From the NCBI GenBank assembly GCA_015680685.1, contig MNCI01024352.1:511319-575318 (forward strand): 64,000 nucleotides of DNA, given 5' to 3'. Positions 24,174-34,399 of this stretch are shown here, one piece after another; the first letter of the stretch is position 1, and each line of letters starts with the position of its first letter. Position numbers and translations under genes: made by a program. The stretch comes from Gnetum montanum (lineage: Eukaryota > Streptophyta > Gnetopsida > Gnetales > Gnetaceae). The notes beneath the pieces were generated by a model. That model was not told the origin of the DNA. It made no database searches and saw only the letters and a list, made by a program, of their open reading frames with translations.

Positions 24174-24946
24174 AGTTGTGGTATCTAGATAGTTACTCGT
24201 TGATCACAGTTCGTTGTCTTCCCACCTAGACTAGTATTTTCTTTGTCACATATAGTTTAGTCCAGAGTGAGGTGTATGATGTGGTTTCTAACCTAGTGCT
24301 ACTCCTAGGGGCAATGGAAAATAACTTTAATTAAGCTAGGAGGAAAAGGGTGAAGAGAGTCTAAGCTAGCCTATGTGTGATGAGCATCCGTCCCTTAATC
24401 ATCCATATACATCTTGAACCTCATGCATGACTACTACTAGGATTACCAAGCACAGATCCTAGGTACGCTATTGGGTTACCAAGTAGTCACACTTAAATGC
24501 TCATAATTAAGTCGTACTCATTCTGCATTTAATAGCAATAACAATTAAGTAATTAAACTAAGTGAATGTTGTAATGATGAAGTGATCTCGATCTTTATTT
24601 TTGATCATGTGCATGTCCAAGTATGTCACACTCGAATAAAGGATCTCATACAATTACAATCATCACACTGTAGGCATGCACTAGGAGAATGGGTTGAGAG
24701 GGAAAGAATGACAAAAAGACTCTACTCTAACAATAAACTAACTTCTGAAACTAACTAAAAGACTAACTATTTTCAAATTCAAAGACTAACTCCTCTCATG
24801 CACCTACATGTGTATTTATAGGCTCACACAGGAGTCACGATATCGTGTATCCAATACCATTATTTGGGCTACAATATCGCATATCTGATATCATGGATCC
24901 GATATCAAGGGTCTAATATCGCAGCTTGATGAATTGTGATTCATCA
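24174..24946 (-). repeat. 3' LTR of element D (end-truncated)
   Basis: It matches 31,992-32,749 in order and orientation, with the minus-strand start TGATGAATCACAATTCATCA. It carries several GATATC palindromes (24,838-24,920) and TATA-like TATTTATAGG near 24,815. Homology stops at 24,174, whereas the other copy continues to 31,907. Confidence 0.85.
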
Positions 24947-24957
24947 TACCCCCACAA
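24947..24957 (-). promoter_or_regulatory. Polypurine tract of element D
   Basis: The minus strand reads TTGTGGGGGTA directly before the TGATGAATC start of the 3' LTR, the expected position of the plus-strand primer. Elements B and C have purine-rich runs at the same place. Confidence 0.7.
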
Positions 24958-25070
24958 CTGAATGAAAACTCATCCTTGAGTCAAAATGAGAACAAGCCCC
25001 ATTGATTACACAGTGGATAGATATGGGATTATTGACTAATGGGGAATTTATTCATGCTGTAGTGGAGAAC

Positions 25071-27859
25071 TTAATAGAACAAAATTAGGACACAACACAA
25101 GAAATGCAAGATCACAAAATTATAAAATTTTGTGGAACTCGCGCTTCCAGGTGCCGGTGGCTTTTCCATGGGTTCCTTCCCTTTGTCTTGTGCTCCAGGT
25201 TTTGGAATTTGATGGTGTTGAAGTAGTGCCTAGAGCTTTTCCTCTTCCATTCGAGGATCTTGTGCCGTCCATTCTGATGCTCCAATGTTTGATGGAATCG
25301 GCACCTCCCATGGGCACGGTAGTTGCGAGAACAACTTATTTGCTTTGACGTACCAAGCTACAAACAACCATCGTTCCTTCTTGTAGGCTCTGGCTTTGTC
25401 TCTGTACTCCTAAAAATCTATAGGCCATCGAGCCAAGTCTGTTGCGACATCTTTTTGTCCTTGGTAGCTTTCTTTAACCACCTCTAGTTTAGAATTTGCA
25501 ACTTCTAGCTTTTGCAATGTTTTCTTGTGCTATGCAAATTCTGCTTCATATTTGGCGTAGGTGGTAGCAACCTGTCCCTAGAGCTCTATCCTCAAGCACC
25601 CTACTATCAACATGGCTAGATTGGCATATCGTAGGTTTATCAATTCCATGTACTCTATGAGGTCTTGAATCTACAAGTCCCAACTTTTAAGTTCTGCCTA
25701 GTGGGCAAATGCATATGTGTCTAATATGGCCCGCCAATCAGTGTATTGAGCACTGAAAGTGTTGATGTGGGCCTTGGCCATATGGATCTCCTTCTCGATG
25801 ATTCGCTTATACATCCCAACCTAGTCTCAAAAATTCTCCTTTAACTTTTCGTGCAGCTTGGCCTCATTTTTCCATGCACTTATTTCGATGACCATCTTCT
25901 AATGGATTGCACATACCTCCTCCATTGAGAGGGTTCAATTTTCTTTGGCCAAATGGTTCATATCTTGATTGACCCTGATTAATTTTTCTCGTAGGTATTG
26001 AAATTTTTCTTCGAAAAAATTCTTCTATTTCTCCACATCGGTCAGCTGAAGATTATCAGCAACGAGCTGTTTATTCTCCTCTTGTAAGGCTCTAAGTGCC
26101 TTGGTGTGCACATAGGTTTGCGCTTATTCCTTGGAGGCATCCCAATTGGCCTTCTCTTTTTCCTCTGCCACTTTCTTATTATCTGCCAACAATTTGTTAA
26201 GTTGCTCAATCTTGAAGGTGTCCAGCTAGTCGACGAGAATGAATTAAAAGGGGTCCCGCTATGTAGCTTGCAGGGTTACGAGCCTCTCTTGAAGTTTTTC
26301 TAACTCCACTTCTACATGCTTGGCCCTAATCTCTGCCATAACCAGCTTTCCCTTGGTAGAGATGAGGTCTGATTATGCTACTGTGACATCTTGTGGGATG
26401 TCAAACAATGATGTCATCACTTGTCCTATTTGCAACAACCGATCAAGCACATTCTCATGCTCCACAGGAGTCATTGAGGGATCGGCCAATGTTTAAGAAT
26501 CATGTGCTCTGGTGAAGTTTGTCGATGGCACAACAAGAACGTTGAAGGATTCTTTGATGTGGTCTGTGCCCACTTCTATGGCTCCTGCTACATCTTGGTG
26601 CTGCATGACCACCACTATGGCCCCTTCACCAATCTTGAGTTGCACCTGAAAGGATGCAGCATTCCCTAAAATCTGTTCTGACCAATCAGTCTCCCCTCCT
26701 CCTGTTAGAATGGATACCTCACCCCCTACACAATCTATAGAGATAGTGGAACGTACAGTATCATCGACAACATGGAAGAGATTAGCATCATCACGACTCC
26801 CGCAACTAATCGTCTCAGCGATGGCCCTGAGATGGCTCATCGACTGTCAATAATCTTGTGATGGTGGTGGTTGGTCTCGCTAGCTTATGCTGGGCCCCGC
26901 TTCTTGTTGTTGACTAGGCCTTGAGCTTGGGAGTTGGCTAGGCCCAACAGTTTGAGTTGCAGTGGGCCCCACCATTTGTTCTTGCTCTTACTCTAGCTTT
27001 GGCTCCAGTGTCTCACCAGCATTTTTCCTTGGAACTGGTGGCTTCAGCAGTTTAGCAAATGAAGCATTTTGGGCTCTTCTAGGGATGTCATTGGTGTACC
27101 CCAAAATTCCAACATGGTTACACAACTTCCTTATGAGATAAGAGAAGGGCAAAAGGAACTTTCCTATCTTGCATTCTTTAAACCGCCTTAAGATCTCCAT
27201 GAGATATAGATGGGGCAGGTTAGCATTAATCTTTTCCATCAATATCGCACTTCCTCTTGCCGCATATGTTGAAATCCTATTTAATTCTTTTCTGGGGAAG
27301 ATGTGATAAGTACCAATCTTGAAGTAGATTCTTTCTTCCAATGTCAATTCTCTATATATCTTATCTTCCTTACCATATGCCCTGTCTAACCAAACCTTTT
27401 GCACATCAGCATCAAAGCGAGCAAATAGGTAAGCAACTTTTAGCCCTGTATTCGGAAGGTTTAACACTTCCAAAATGGCCTTGCCGAACAAATCAACAAA
27501 CACACCACCAATGTCAACCATAATGGGGACCCTTTGAGTTGGTCCCTGACGGCCTCAAGAGCGAATTCCATGAAGGGTCCGAAGTTCAATTCCACGATCA
27601 CTGTAGCTAATGTGGACCTTTCACAAATGGCCTGAACACACTCCAGGGACAACGTGAGGTGTTGTCCCTATTCAGACACTATAGTAGCTCCACCTTCTGC
27701 CTATTCTGATTATACAGTAGTAGGAATCTCTTGATGAATACTGAAGGATTGTGCCTCCTACTTTCTATGTTGTTCAACAGGCACTTGTCCTCTACCTCTC
27801 CTAGGTCATGTAGATGCACCTTGAAAGGAACCTTCTTGTTGTCCATGCTTTGGGGCCAT
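25071..27859 (-). pseudogene. Accessory ORF, copy D (best preserved)
   Basis: It starts MAPKHGQQEGSFQGAS at 27,859, directly after GTGATTGCAG, a good 3' splice site. The domain like putative plant transposon protein spans 27,652-26,990. Part of it is open for 177 codons (27,521-26,988), including VDIGGVFVDLFGKAILEVLN, STYAARGSAILMEKINANLP and LIRKLCNHVGILGYTND. A small deletion and frameshift near 27,520 removes the segment that reads WYLGKVYLF in copies B and C. A Pro/Gln/Ser linker follows, then an open 115-codon stretch (26,840-26,493) with the conserved SFQVQLKIGEGAIVVVMQHQ block. A heptad-rich coiled coil (about 26,380-25,420) and the C-terminal block ANKLFSQLPCPWEVPIPS follow. The nominal length is about 930 residues. 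No transmembrane or signal segment. Stops are relatively few. The role is unknown; a Gag-like structural or nucleic-acid-associated partner is a guess. Confidence 0.75.
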
Positions 27860-28165
27860 CTGCAATCACACGAGGCCAATCATTAGTAAGGTTTCTTATT
27901 AAAGTTAAGTTATACCTTACTTCCTACCTTAATGAAATTTTTCTTATTCCATGTCATTTTAAAGTTAGGAATTTTTATGGAAATGTCCCCAAAAGATTTT
28001 AATATTTGGTCCACTTTGCTTAGGTGGCTTCAAAGTTTAATTTCCCAGTATAGATAAGGAGATGAAATTTTTTTGGCACATGTTTATTATTTTTTTAACT
28101 AATTACCCTTGATAGTGCCCTTTAGGCAGTGACGAATTTCAAAAAACTTATACGCAATTCAGCAT

Positions 28166-28195
28166 CTACCCCTCCCCCACGACTAAGTTGAACAC
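28166..28195 (-). promoter_or_regulatory. Conserved G-rich box, element D
   Basis: The minus strand reads GTTCAACTTAGTCGTGGGGG then AGGGGTAG, the counterpart of the boxes at 11,481 and 58,561. It lies about 310 bases upstream of the accessory ORF start. Confidence 0.55.
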
Positions 28196-28354
28196 TCTGA
28201 GTTTAAGTAGGTTTAGATGGAATAAAAATCAAAGCACTAGCGAGCGAGTTATGGTTATTGGAACAAGAGATGCGCAATCGCAATTCGTAGAAGAAATTTT
28301 GAAAAACTCCCCCACGTGAATAGTTGCAAATGATGTTTACATTCATGGGGGGAT

Positions 28355-28392
28355 CCATATATATAGATTTTAAGGATGCGATATCGTGTACC
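28355..28392 (-). promoter_or_regulatory. Possible internal promoter before the accessory ORF
   Basis: On the minus strand, GTACACGATATCGCATC is followed about 10 bases later by a TATA-like CTATATATATGG. The D LTR has the same arrangement: GATATC palindromes, then TTATAAATAC a short distance downstream. The site is about 500 bases upstream of the accessory ORF start and outside any LTR. An internal promoter is therefore plausible, but copy B has only a weak TGTATATAG at the corresponding place. Confidence 0.4.
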
Positions 28393-29212
28393 CGCTAGCG
28401 GGGACCCACTATTGGGTCCTATCGAAAGTAGTGTACTTGAAAAATTTACGAATTTTTGAAACTCCGAGGTATAAACTGAGGACTTTTAGGTCAATGTAAA
28501 GGGGTCCAAGGTAATATAAACTAGTCTCGAAGCCACAAAAAATATAATGGTGTAAAAGCTGACAATGAAAGTTGTGAAGAGTATGAGGAAAAAGGACATG
28601 TGTTAGCTCGTAGGAACGTTTGAACTAGAAGGATGATAAGGGAAAGAAGAACGTCAGTAATACTTGGAAGGTATTAGATGATGTGGTGGTGATGTGTTAC
28701 AAGTGCAAATTACAAAATTTGCGCAAGTGGGTCCTCCCCAAAGTAGGTTCCAACCTACAGTGCCCTTGTGTAACCACACCTTAAAATGTTTGTACACATT
28801 GGAAGGGTTAAATGAAATCTACACCAATTTCACAAAACACACACATGTAGATACCACCATGATGAGGTATAAATTCAATGCTACATAAATCATGAGTCCA
28901 AATTACATGAACAGTGAGATGGAACAAATTGTAGAAGGGATTGCAAAGAGCGGGACATGAGGTAACTGACCCAAGGTAGAATGAATCCTCAATGTAAGGC
29001 ATGATTAATGTGTCATTAACCCATCACTCCAAAATTAGGACCAAGTCCATTCCTCTGATCAGTGACATCACATTGCTTCATCCAATGATGGACAACCATA
29101 AGAGCACCATGATAGCAAGGTGTACGATCACTTGGCATTTCGTTCAAGGGAGGACTGATTTTGCTTTGTGACACTCATTTTCTTTTTAAGTATTGGTTAA
29201 TCTAGAGAAGCT

Positions 29213-29262
29213 GCCTACCTTCAAGCATGGGTGCATGTCTTTCCAGTGGGACCCCCTAGATT
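29213..29262 (-). promoter_or_regulatory. Conserved leader block with splice-donor-like end, element D
   Basis: The minus strand reads CCCACTGGAAAGACATGCAC, CCATGCTTGAAG|GTAGGC. It matches the blocks of B and E and sits between the gag end and the accessory ORF. Splicing from here to the acceptor at 27,860 would remove about 1.36 kb. Confidence 0.55.
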
Positions 29263-29772
29263 AGCATTATTTTTTTCTGGTTGAGTGCCTTTTGGTTACT
29301 CTTACTCCCATTTTTCATTACATCTACAAGGATCTTAGTACAACCAAGCTACATGATAACTCCTACAGATGTCACCAAAGAGAATCCATAAGTCCCTTTA
29401 ATATCACATCCTAACCATTCCCTCTTGGTCCATCCTTCTTCGTTCTAGGTACAATAACACAAAATTACTTTAAGTTTTAATGATTAGGAATATCATTGTA
29501 CCCAAGGTAGAACCTCTTATCAATAGAATGGGTGGGTGGATGTGATGGGCTTGCTATTCAAACAATTAGTCACCTGAGACTTGATAGCATAGAACAACAC
29601 CTCAACCAACAAGTCACATGAGTGTTTTATTCATAGATGAGATTACTCATAAAAAGACAAAAAGACAAAACAATAAATAAAAAGATAAAACAACAAATTG
29701 AAAGATGAAAAACTGAAAAACAAAAATTGTAAAATTAAAGAAAAGGAAAAACATTTATTAATTCTGTTATTT

Positions 29773-31769
29773 TTAGAATGGAGAATACCCCCCATAACTA
29801 AATAGTTGAGCATGGCTAGAATTAATAAATGGAAGGTTTGGATCCTTACATGTTGGAAATATTGGAACCCGGTCATACTTACCCCATTGGGATTCACACA
29901 CTTGATTAGAGTTGACATAGTGGGACAAGTCATAAGATGTGGTTAATTTATAAGGAGTTGACCCATTATGGTACTTGCAACTATAAGATGGTATGCAAGG
30001 ATAAACATGTCTTTCCATGTGGCAATATTCATTGGGCAATATGGTTGTTGGAGTATTGATTGGTGGCCCTAAGAAAGTAACACAAGGAATTGGGTTTGCG
30101 AAGGAAGATGCACCATAGTGTTGAACTTGTGCTTAGTTGGAGGATACAGTGGGCTTAGAATTTTGCTGTCCCTTCTTACGGTCATGCCGAAAGAAGGGGT
30201 ATCTTCGATGTTGAAGAGAGTTCCCACTGCTATTGTCAATAGAAGCACAAGTAATATTCATGGGTTGCTATTGTGGTGCAAAACCTTCTGGTATAGTTGG
30301 TGATGATGTAGAAGGAGGTGAAGGATGAGAATGATGAAATTGAGGAGAAGTATAATGTACATGAGGTGGTGATCCTATTGGAGAGGATATGGGTTGATAG
30401 TATTGAGGAGAATAATAATAATGTGGTGAGAGAGAGGATGTTGACCCAATTGGGGAAACAAGATGTTGAACTTGATAAGCACTTAGGTTTGGATGGTATG
30501 AATGGTGTAACCAATTTGGGGTGGCCTCCCCCACCACTGAGATTGTTGCCACTATGATCGAACACAATATCTCTGTATGAACTCTAGATGTAACACTCTT
30601 CCCCAATGCTCCTATAAATGTAACAAGATTGGGCATTGGCCCTTGGGGTGATCGTACAGGCAAGTGTTGCATTGATACATATGATTGATAGTTGAGCTCT
30701 TATTTTTTCCAACCCTTCTTTCCAATTGTCTAAGGGTATTTTTTCCTACTTCTTGGTTCATCATGACTCTACCTCCAATAATTTTGGCATATTCTCTACA
30801 TTTTTTATGCATCCATTCCATCATCTCATTGATCTTTGCCTCAATTTCATCCAATGATTGTGGTGTTGGCAAAGATGGTTCCACCTCCTTGAGGTGAGTT
30901 GATTTATCCTCTTTTAGATTATGGACCTTTGTTAATGTGAGATTTTGATCTCGTTGAGATTTTTCAACATTCTCCCATCCAGCCATTTCTCCTTCTTCTT
31001 TTGCTACCTGCTTGATAAGCTCTTAAAATTAATGGGTTCATAGCTCATATAGTTGACCTCAGGCATACATCCCTAAGGTTTCCCATGTTTCATTATGAAG
31101 CCCATCTATGATATGGTACATTAGCCTCTCCTTGGAGAACCCATGGCCTGGGCAATTGTTTAACAATGCATAATATCTTTCTAAGGCCATTTCCAAGGGT
31201 TTATGTTATGCTTGTTTCCACTCTTGCATTTGTTTCCTCAAGGTTGACACTCTCGCGTAGGTTTGATATCTTTCATTGAAGAGTTCTACCATTGTTTTCC
31301 ATCATCGAATTGATTTTAGTTTTAACAACCTATACCATACTTTTGCTTAGCCAATGAGTGTCGTAGGAAAGAGCTTAAGTTTTTTCCATCCATTATCAAT
31401 GTTATTCCATACATAGGCATCATGTAAGGCTTGTAAATAATGTTGTGGATCTAAATCATATCCTCCGAAAAACTTAAGAAAGTTGTTCAAATCAAGCCTT
31501 GGTAGACAGCTCTCCTTGCAATGCCTGCGAGATATTTGAATAGCCTCTTGTATTTGTGTTAGGCTTGTAGTGGCTAGTAGGGGTTCATCATCACTCAGTA
31601 TGTTATGCATTCGTAAGCTGGGACGATGTTGTCTTCGTTTATGTTCATAGGAAACCCCTACATCAGATTGAGTACTCCAAACTTCATCTTCATCATTATA
31701 TAATTCGTTGGTTCTCCAATGAATTGCCTTATTAGTTGTTGCATTGCCATAGTCTTGTGCAAGAGACAT
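29773..31769 (-). pseudogene. Gag of element D
   Basis: It is open for 140 codons from MSLAQDYGNATTNKAIHWRT (31,769-31,347), including LNNFLKFFGGYDLDPQHYLQ. Then, across stops, it continues with AKVWYRLLKLKSI and a second capsid part (ELFNERYQTYARVSTLRKQM, then GLHNETWETLGMYA) that parallels the gag of element E at 53,470-53,800. A zinc knuckle of the form CNTCLYDHPKGQC lies near 30,640-30,680. The C-terminal part is rich in Pro, Ser, Tyr and His (open on the minus strand 30,672-30,268 and 30,039-29,773). Gag would package and coat the element RNA. It is followed by non-coding sequence, not by protease or pol. Confidence 0.75.
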
Positions 31770-31884
31770 TGTTGTGGGTGGTGTGTGACTTAATTGAATT
31801 TAGTTTAATTTCTTTTCTAAAGGATATATCGTTAATACTTGTTACAGTGATCTTGTATGATATAACTAATCTAAATAACTAGCA

Positions 31885-31904
31885 CCATCCTCGACAACAA
31901 TGCC
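31885..31904 (-). promoter_or_regulatory. Primer-binding site of element D
   Basis: Two bases inside the 5' LTR end (CTCATCA) the minus strand reads GGCATTGTTGTCGAGGATGG. This is a decayed form of the TGGCGCCGTTGCCGGGGA-type site common in Athila/Tat elements; the intact-looking version in element E is at 52,285. Confidence 0.7.
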
Positions 31905-31906
31905 AA

Positions 31907-32749
31907 TGATGAGTGGCGAGGTACCCCTACACTCAACCATATGAATACGAGTGTTTCACACATGATCCGATCGAACTCCGCAGACAGGCTAGTTGTGGTA
32001 TCTAAATAGTTACTTGTTGATCACAGTTCGCTATCTTCCCACCTAGACTAGTATTTGCTTTGTCACATATGATTTAGTCTAGAGTGAGGTGTATGATGTG
32101 GTTTCTAACCTAGTTCTACTGCTGGGGGCAATGGAAAATAACTTTAATTAAGCTAGGAGGAAAAGGATGAAGAGAGTCTAAGCTAGCCTAAGTGCGATGA
32201 GCATTCATCCCTTAATCATCTATACACATCTTGGACCTCGTGCACAACTACTACTAGGATTACCAAGCACAGATCCTAGGTACACTACTGGGTTACCAAG
32301 TAGTCACACTTAAATGCTTGTGATTAAGTCGTACTCATTCCGCATTTAATAATAATAACAATTAAGTAATTAAACTAAGTGAATGCTGCAATGATAAAGT
32401 AACCTCATTGTTTATTTCCAGTCATGTGCATGTCCAAGTACGTCACACTCGAATAAAGGATGTCATCCAATTACAATCATCACACTATGAACATGCATTG
32501 GGAGAAAGGGTTGAGAGGAAAAGAATGACAAAAAGACTCTACTCTAATACTAAACTAACTTCTAAAACTAACTGAAAGACTAACTATTTTCAAATCCAAA
32601 GACTGACTCCTCTCGTGCACCTACATGTGTATTTATAAGCTCAGATAAGAGTCATGATATCGTGTATCCGATATCGTTATTTGGGCTATGATATCGTGTA
32701 TCCAATATCGTGGATCCGATATCGTAGCCTAATGAATCAAGATTCATCA
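31907..32749 (-). repeat. 5' LTR of element D (complete)
   Basis: On the minus strand it starts TGATGAATCTTGATTCATTA and ends CTCATCA before the PBS. U3 carries four GATATC-type palindromes (32,655-32,725), then a TATA box TTATAAATAC (minus) near 32,630. The flank just outside is CACTT (32,750-32,754). No matching target duplication is available because the other LTR is truncated. Confidence 0.85.
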
Positions 32750-32764
32750 CACTTGCAACTCTTT

Positions 32765-32870
32765 GACTAATGTAATCTCATTTGTAATTTCAAGAGCATT
32801 TAAGGCCAAGATATTTGCAAGAGAAAATTATGCTCACAAGTTCATCTCCTATAGTAAAATTGTACATCTT
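32765..32870. repeat. ~90 bp repeat also present at 42,755-42,842
   Basis: The segment containing GGCCAAGATATTTGCAAGAG and CATCTCCTATAGTAAAATTG recurs in the same orientation on the far side of chromovirus F. The two copies are clearly homologous but not identical. The origin is unclear. Confidence 0.6.
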
Positions 32871-33150
32871 ATTTTGTGTGCCAAAAGTTAAATATTCCAT
32901 TTATTATGTCATAGAACTTCCTCATTAAGCCATCCTTTATCAGGAGTCTCTATTATTACCTTTTTGGAAACTTTATCAATGAAGATGCAGAAGGATTATA
33001 AGTGTACATTATAAATTGACAAATAGCTTCAACCTCTAAGGGCATGATCTCCACTTCAATAACCATAATATCATATCATGTATGATTCTCCACTTTAAAT
33101 TCATCAAGCAAAAAAAGCTTTTGAATTTCTTCAATAGAGAAAAACCCTAT
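32871..33150 (-). pseudogene. Short LINE C-terminal fragment
   Basis: The minus-strand translation contains IQKLFLLDEFKVENHT and PLEVEAICQFIMY. These parallel FLLDEFKVKTQF and SLEAKAMY in the LINE remnant at 21,300-21,420. Only this short C-terminal part is present. Confidence 0.5.
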
Positions 33151-33285
33151 ATAACACACCTATAAAAAATAGTAGGTTGAAAAATGACATGACAAAGTTA
33201 TTTTTAGATATCCCAATTCCTTATTATATTTTCTTCTTAAAGAAAATAAGGATTTCACACCACTTAAATCTCTTTTACTAATGCA

Positions 33286-34315
33286 ATCTGGAGCAAGTTC
33301 ACTCCACTAATAAATCACCTTCCAATATTAAATCCAAATATTATGTAAAGATGAAATGTTTTGCTAGAAAATATGAAAACTAGCTATCTTTAATTAATTT
33401 GATAGAAGACTACAACTGAGTTTGCACACCTTATAAACCATCAAAAACATATCACAATTAAATGATATTGCAGAGCATGAGGCTCTACAACCACACAATA
33501 ATTATTCTCGATGCAAGACACAACTCATAAAGAATCTCTCTCCACAACTTGGAACTAAGACCTCAACTCACAAGTAAGACATAAGAGAATAGAACACAAA
33601 GACCAACACATCCAAGTTGATCTTGGAGTTGCAATCTCCAATCGCACTCACTAAATGTGCTTACCCAGTCTCTCTTGCTCAACTCCTCACACACAAGAGC
33701 TCTCTCTTCCTCATCTCTACCAACAATGATGAAATATAATAATATTTATCACAAACTGGAAGATAGAAAACTTAGAAATATTTCCTCAACTCAAGGCTCT
33801 TTGAATGTTTCCCAATCCTTCTCACGTTCTCCTTACATGTTCCCATTATTTTCCATCATGTTCTAGCTATTTATTGAACTAGGATGGGTGTTCTTGAAAG
33901 TTTCTCCATCCTTATGATTCATCTCTGACCTTGAGAAGACATCTCTATGTTAATCTAGCTCTCAATCAATACATCTACTATTTTTCCAAGATGTCTCATC
34001 CCAATGCCAAGACATCTCCACAACTAGTAAGACATCTTACCCGAGACATCTCATTAATAGTGGAGATTTCTCATCTAAGACATCTCCTATTCTATGGAGA
34101 CATATTCCCTAAGATATCATCTTCTCAGTTAAGACGTCTCACCCAAGACATTGGTCCAAATAGTGAGATGTCTCCTCTGATATCTAGACATATGCTATCA
34201 CTCCCAAGCTTTAGCCAAGATGTCTTCTAGCTATCCAAGACATCTCTCCAATGTCCAAAACTTGCAAAATACACACATAGGGAAGAACAAGGGACTTGGA
34301 ACAGGTGTCCCTACA
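33286..34315 (-). repeat. 3' LTR of element F
   Basis: It matches 41,751-42,745 throughout, including repeated GACATCTC-rich stretches (33,940-34,260). On the minus strand it starts TGTAGGGACACC after a purine-rich AAAGGGTGAGAGAGCTAC (34,316-34,336), the probable PPT. The outer terminus has decayed. Confidence 0.8.
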
Positions 34316-34399
34316 GTAGCTCTCTCACCCTTTAAAAAGTTAACTTAGGTAAACAAAGGAGTAGGGGTTGAAGTGATTCCCCACTCATGGAGTTTGGTC

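Larger units (their letters stand above)
24174..32749 (-). mobile_element. Element D: gag + accessory ORF LTR retrotransposon without pol
   Basis: LTRs at 24,174-24,946 and 31,907-32,749 are direct repeats, about 92% identical by eye over the first 150 bases compared. On the minus strand the order is 5' LTR, PBS, gag, conserved leader block, TATA/palindrome segment, G-rich box, accessory ORF, PPT and 3' LTR. No protease, reverse transcriptase, RNase H or integrase motif was found anywhere between gag and the accessory ORF, so it depended on another element for replication. Its family is that of B, C and E. The 3' LTR lacks its last ~85 bases, removing one integration end. Confidence 0.8.

Noticed and set aside
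11884-27859. Accessory ORFs as env-like genes, as annotated in some Athila elements
   Set aside because: No signal peptide, hydrophobic fusion or transmembrane stretch was found; the motifs fit a plant transposon-protein domain and a coiled coil.
30118-30897. Plus-strand frames of 60-80 codons opposite gag of element D
   Set aside because: They are shadows of the Pro/Ser-rich minus-strand gag, with no family motif of their own.
24169-32765. CAAAGAGTTG before and CAACTCTTTG after element D as a meaningful inverted flank
   Set aside because: The left one lies at the truncated LTR end rather than at the true insertion site, so the match is probably chance.
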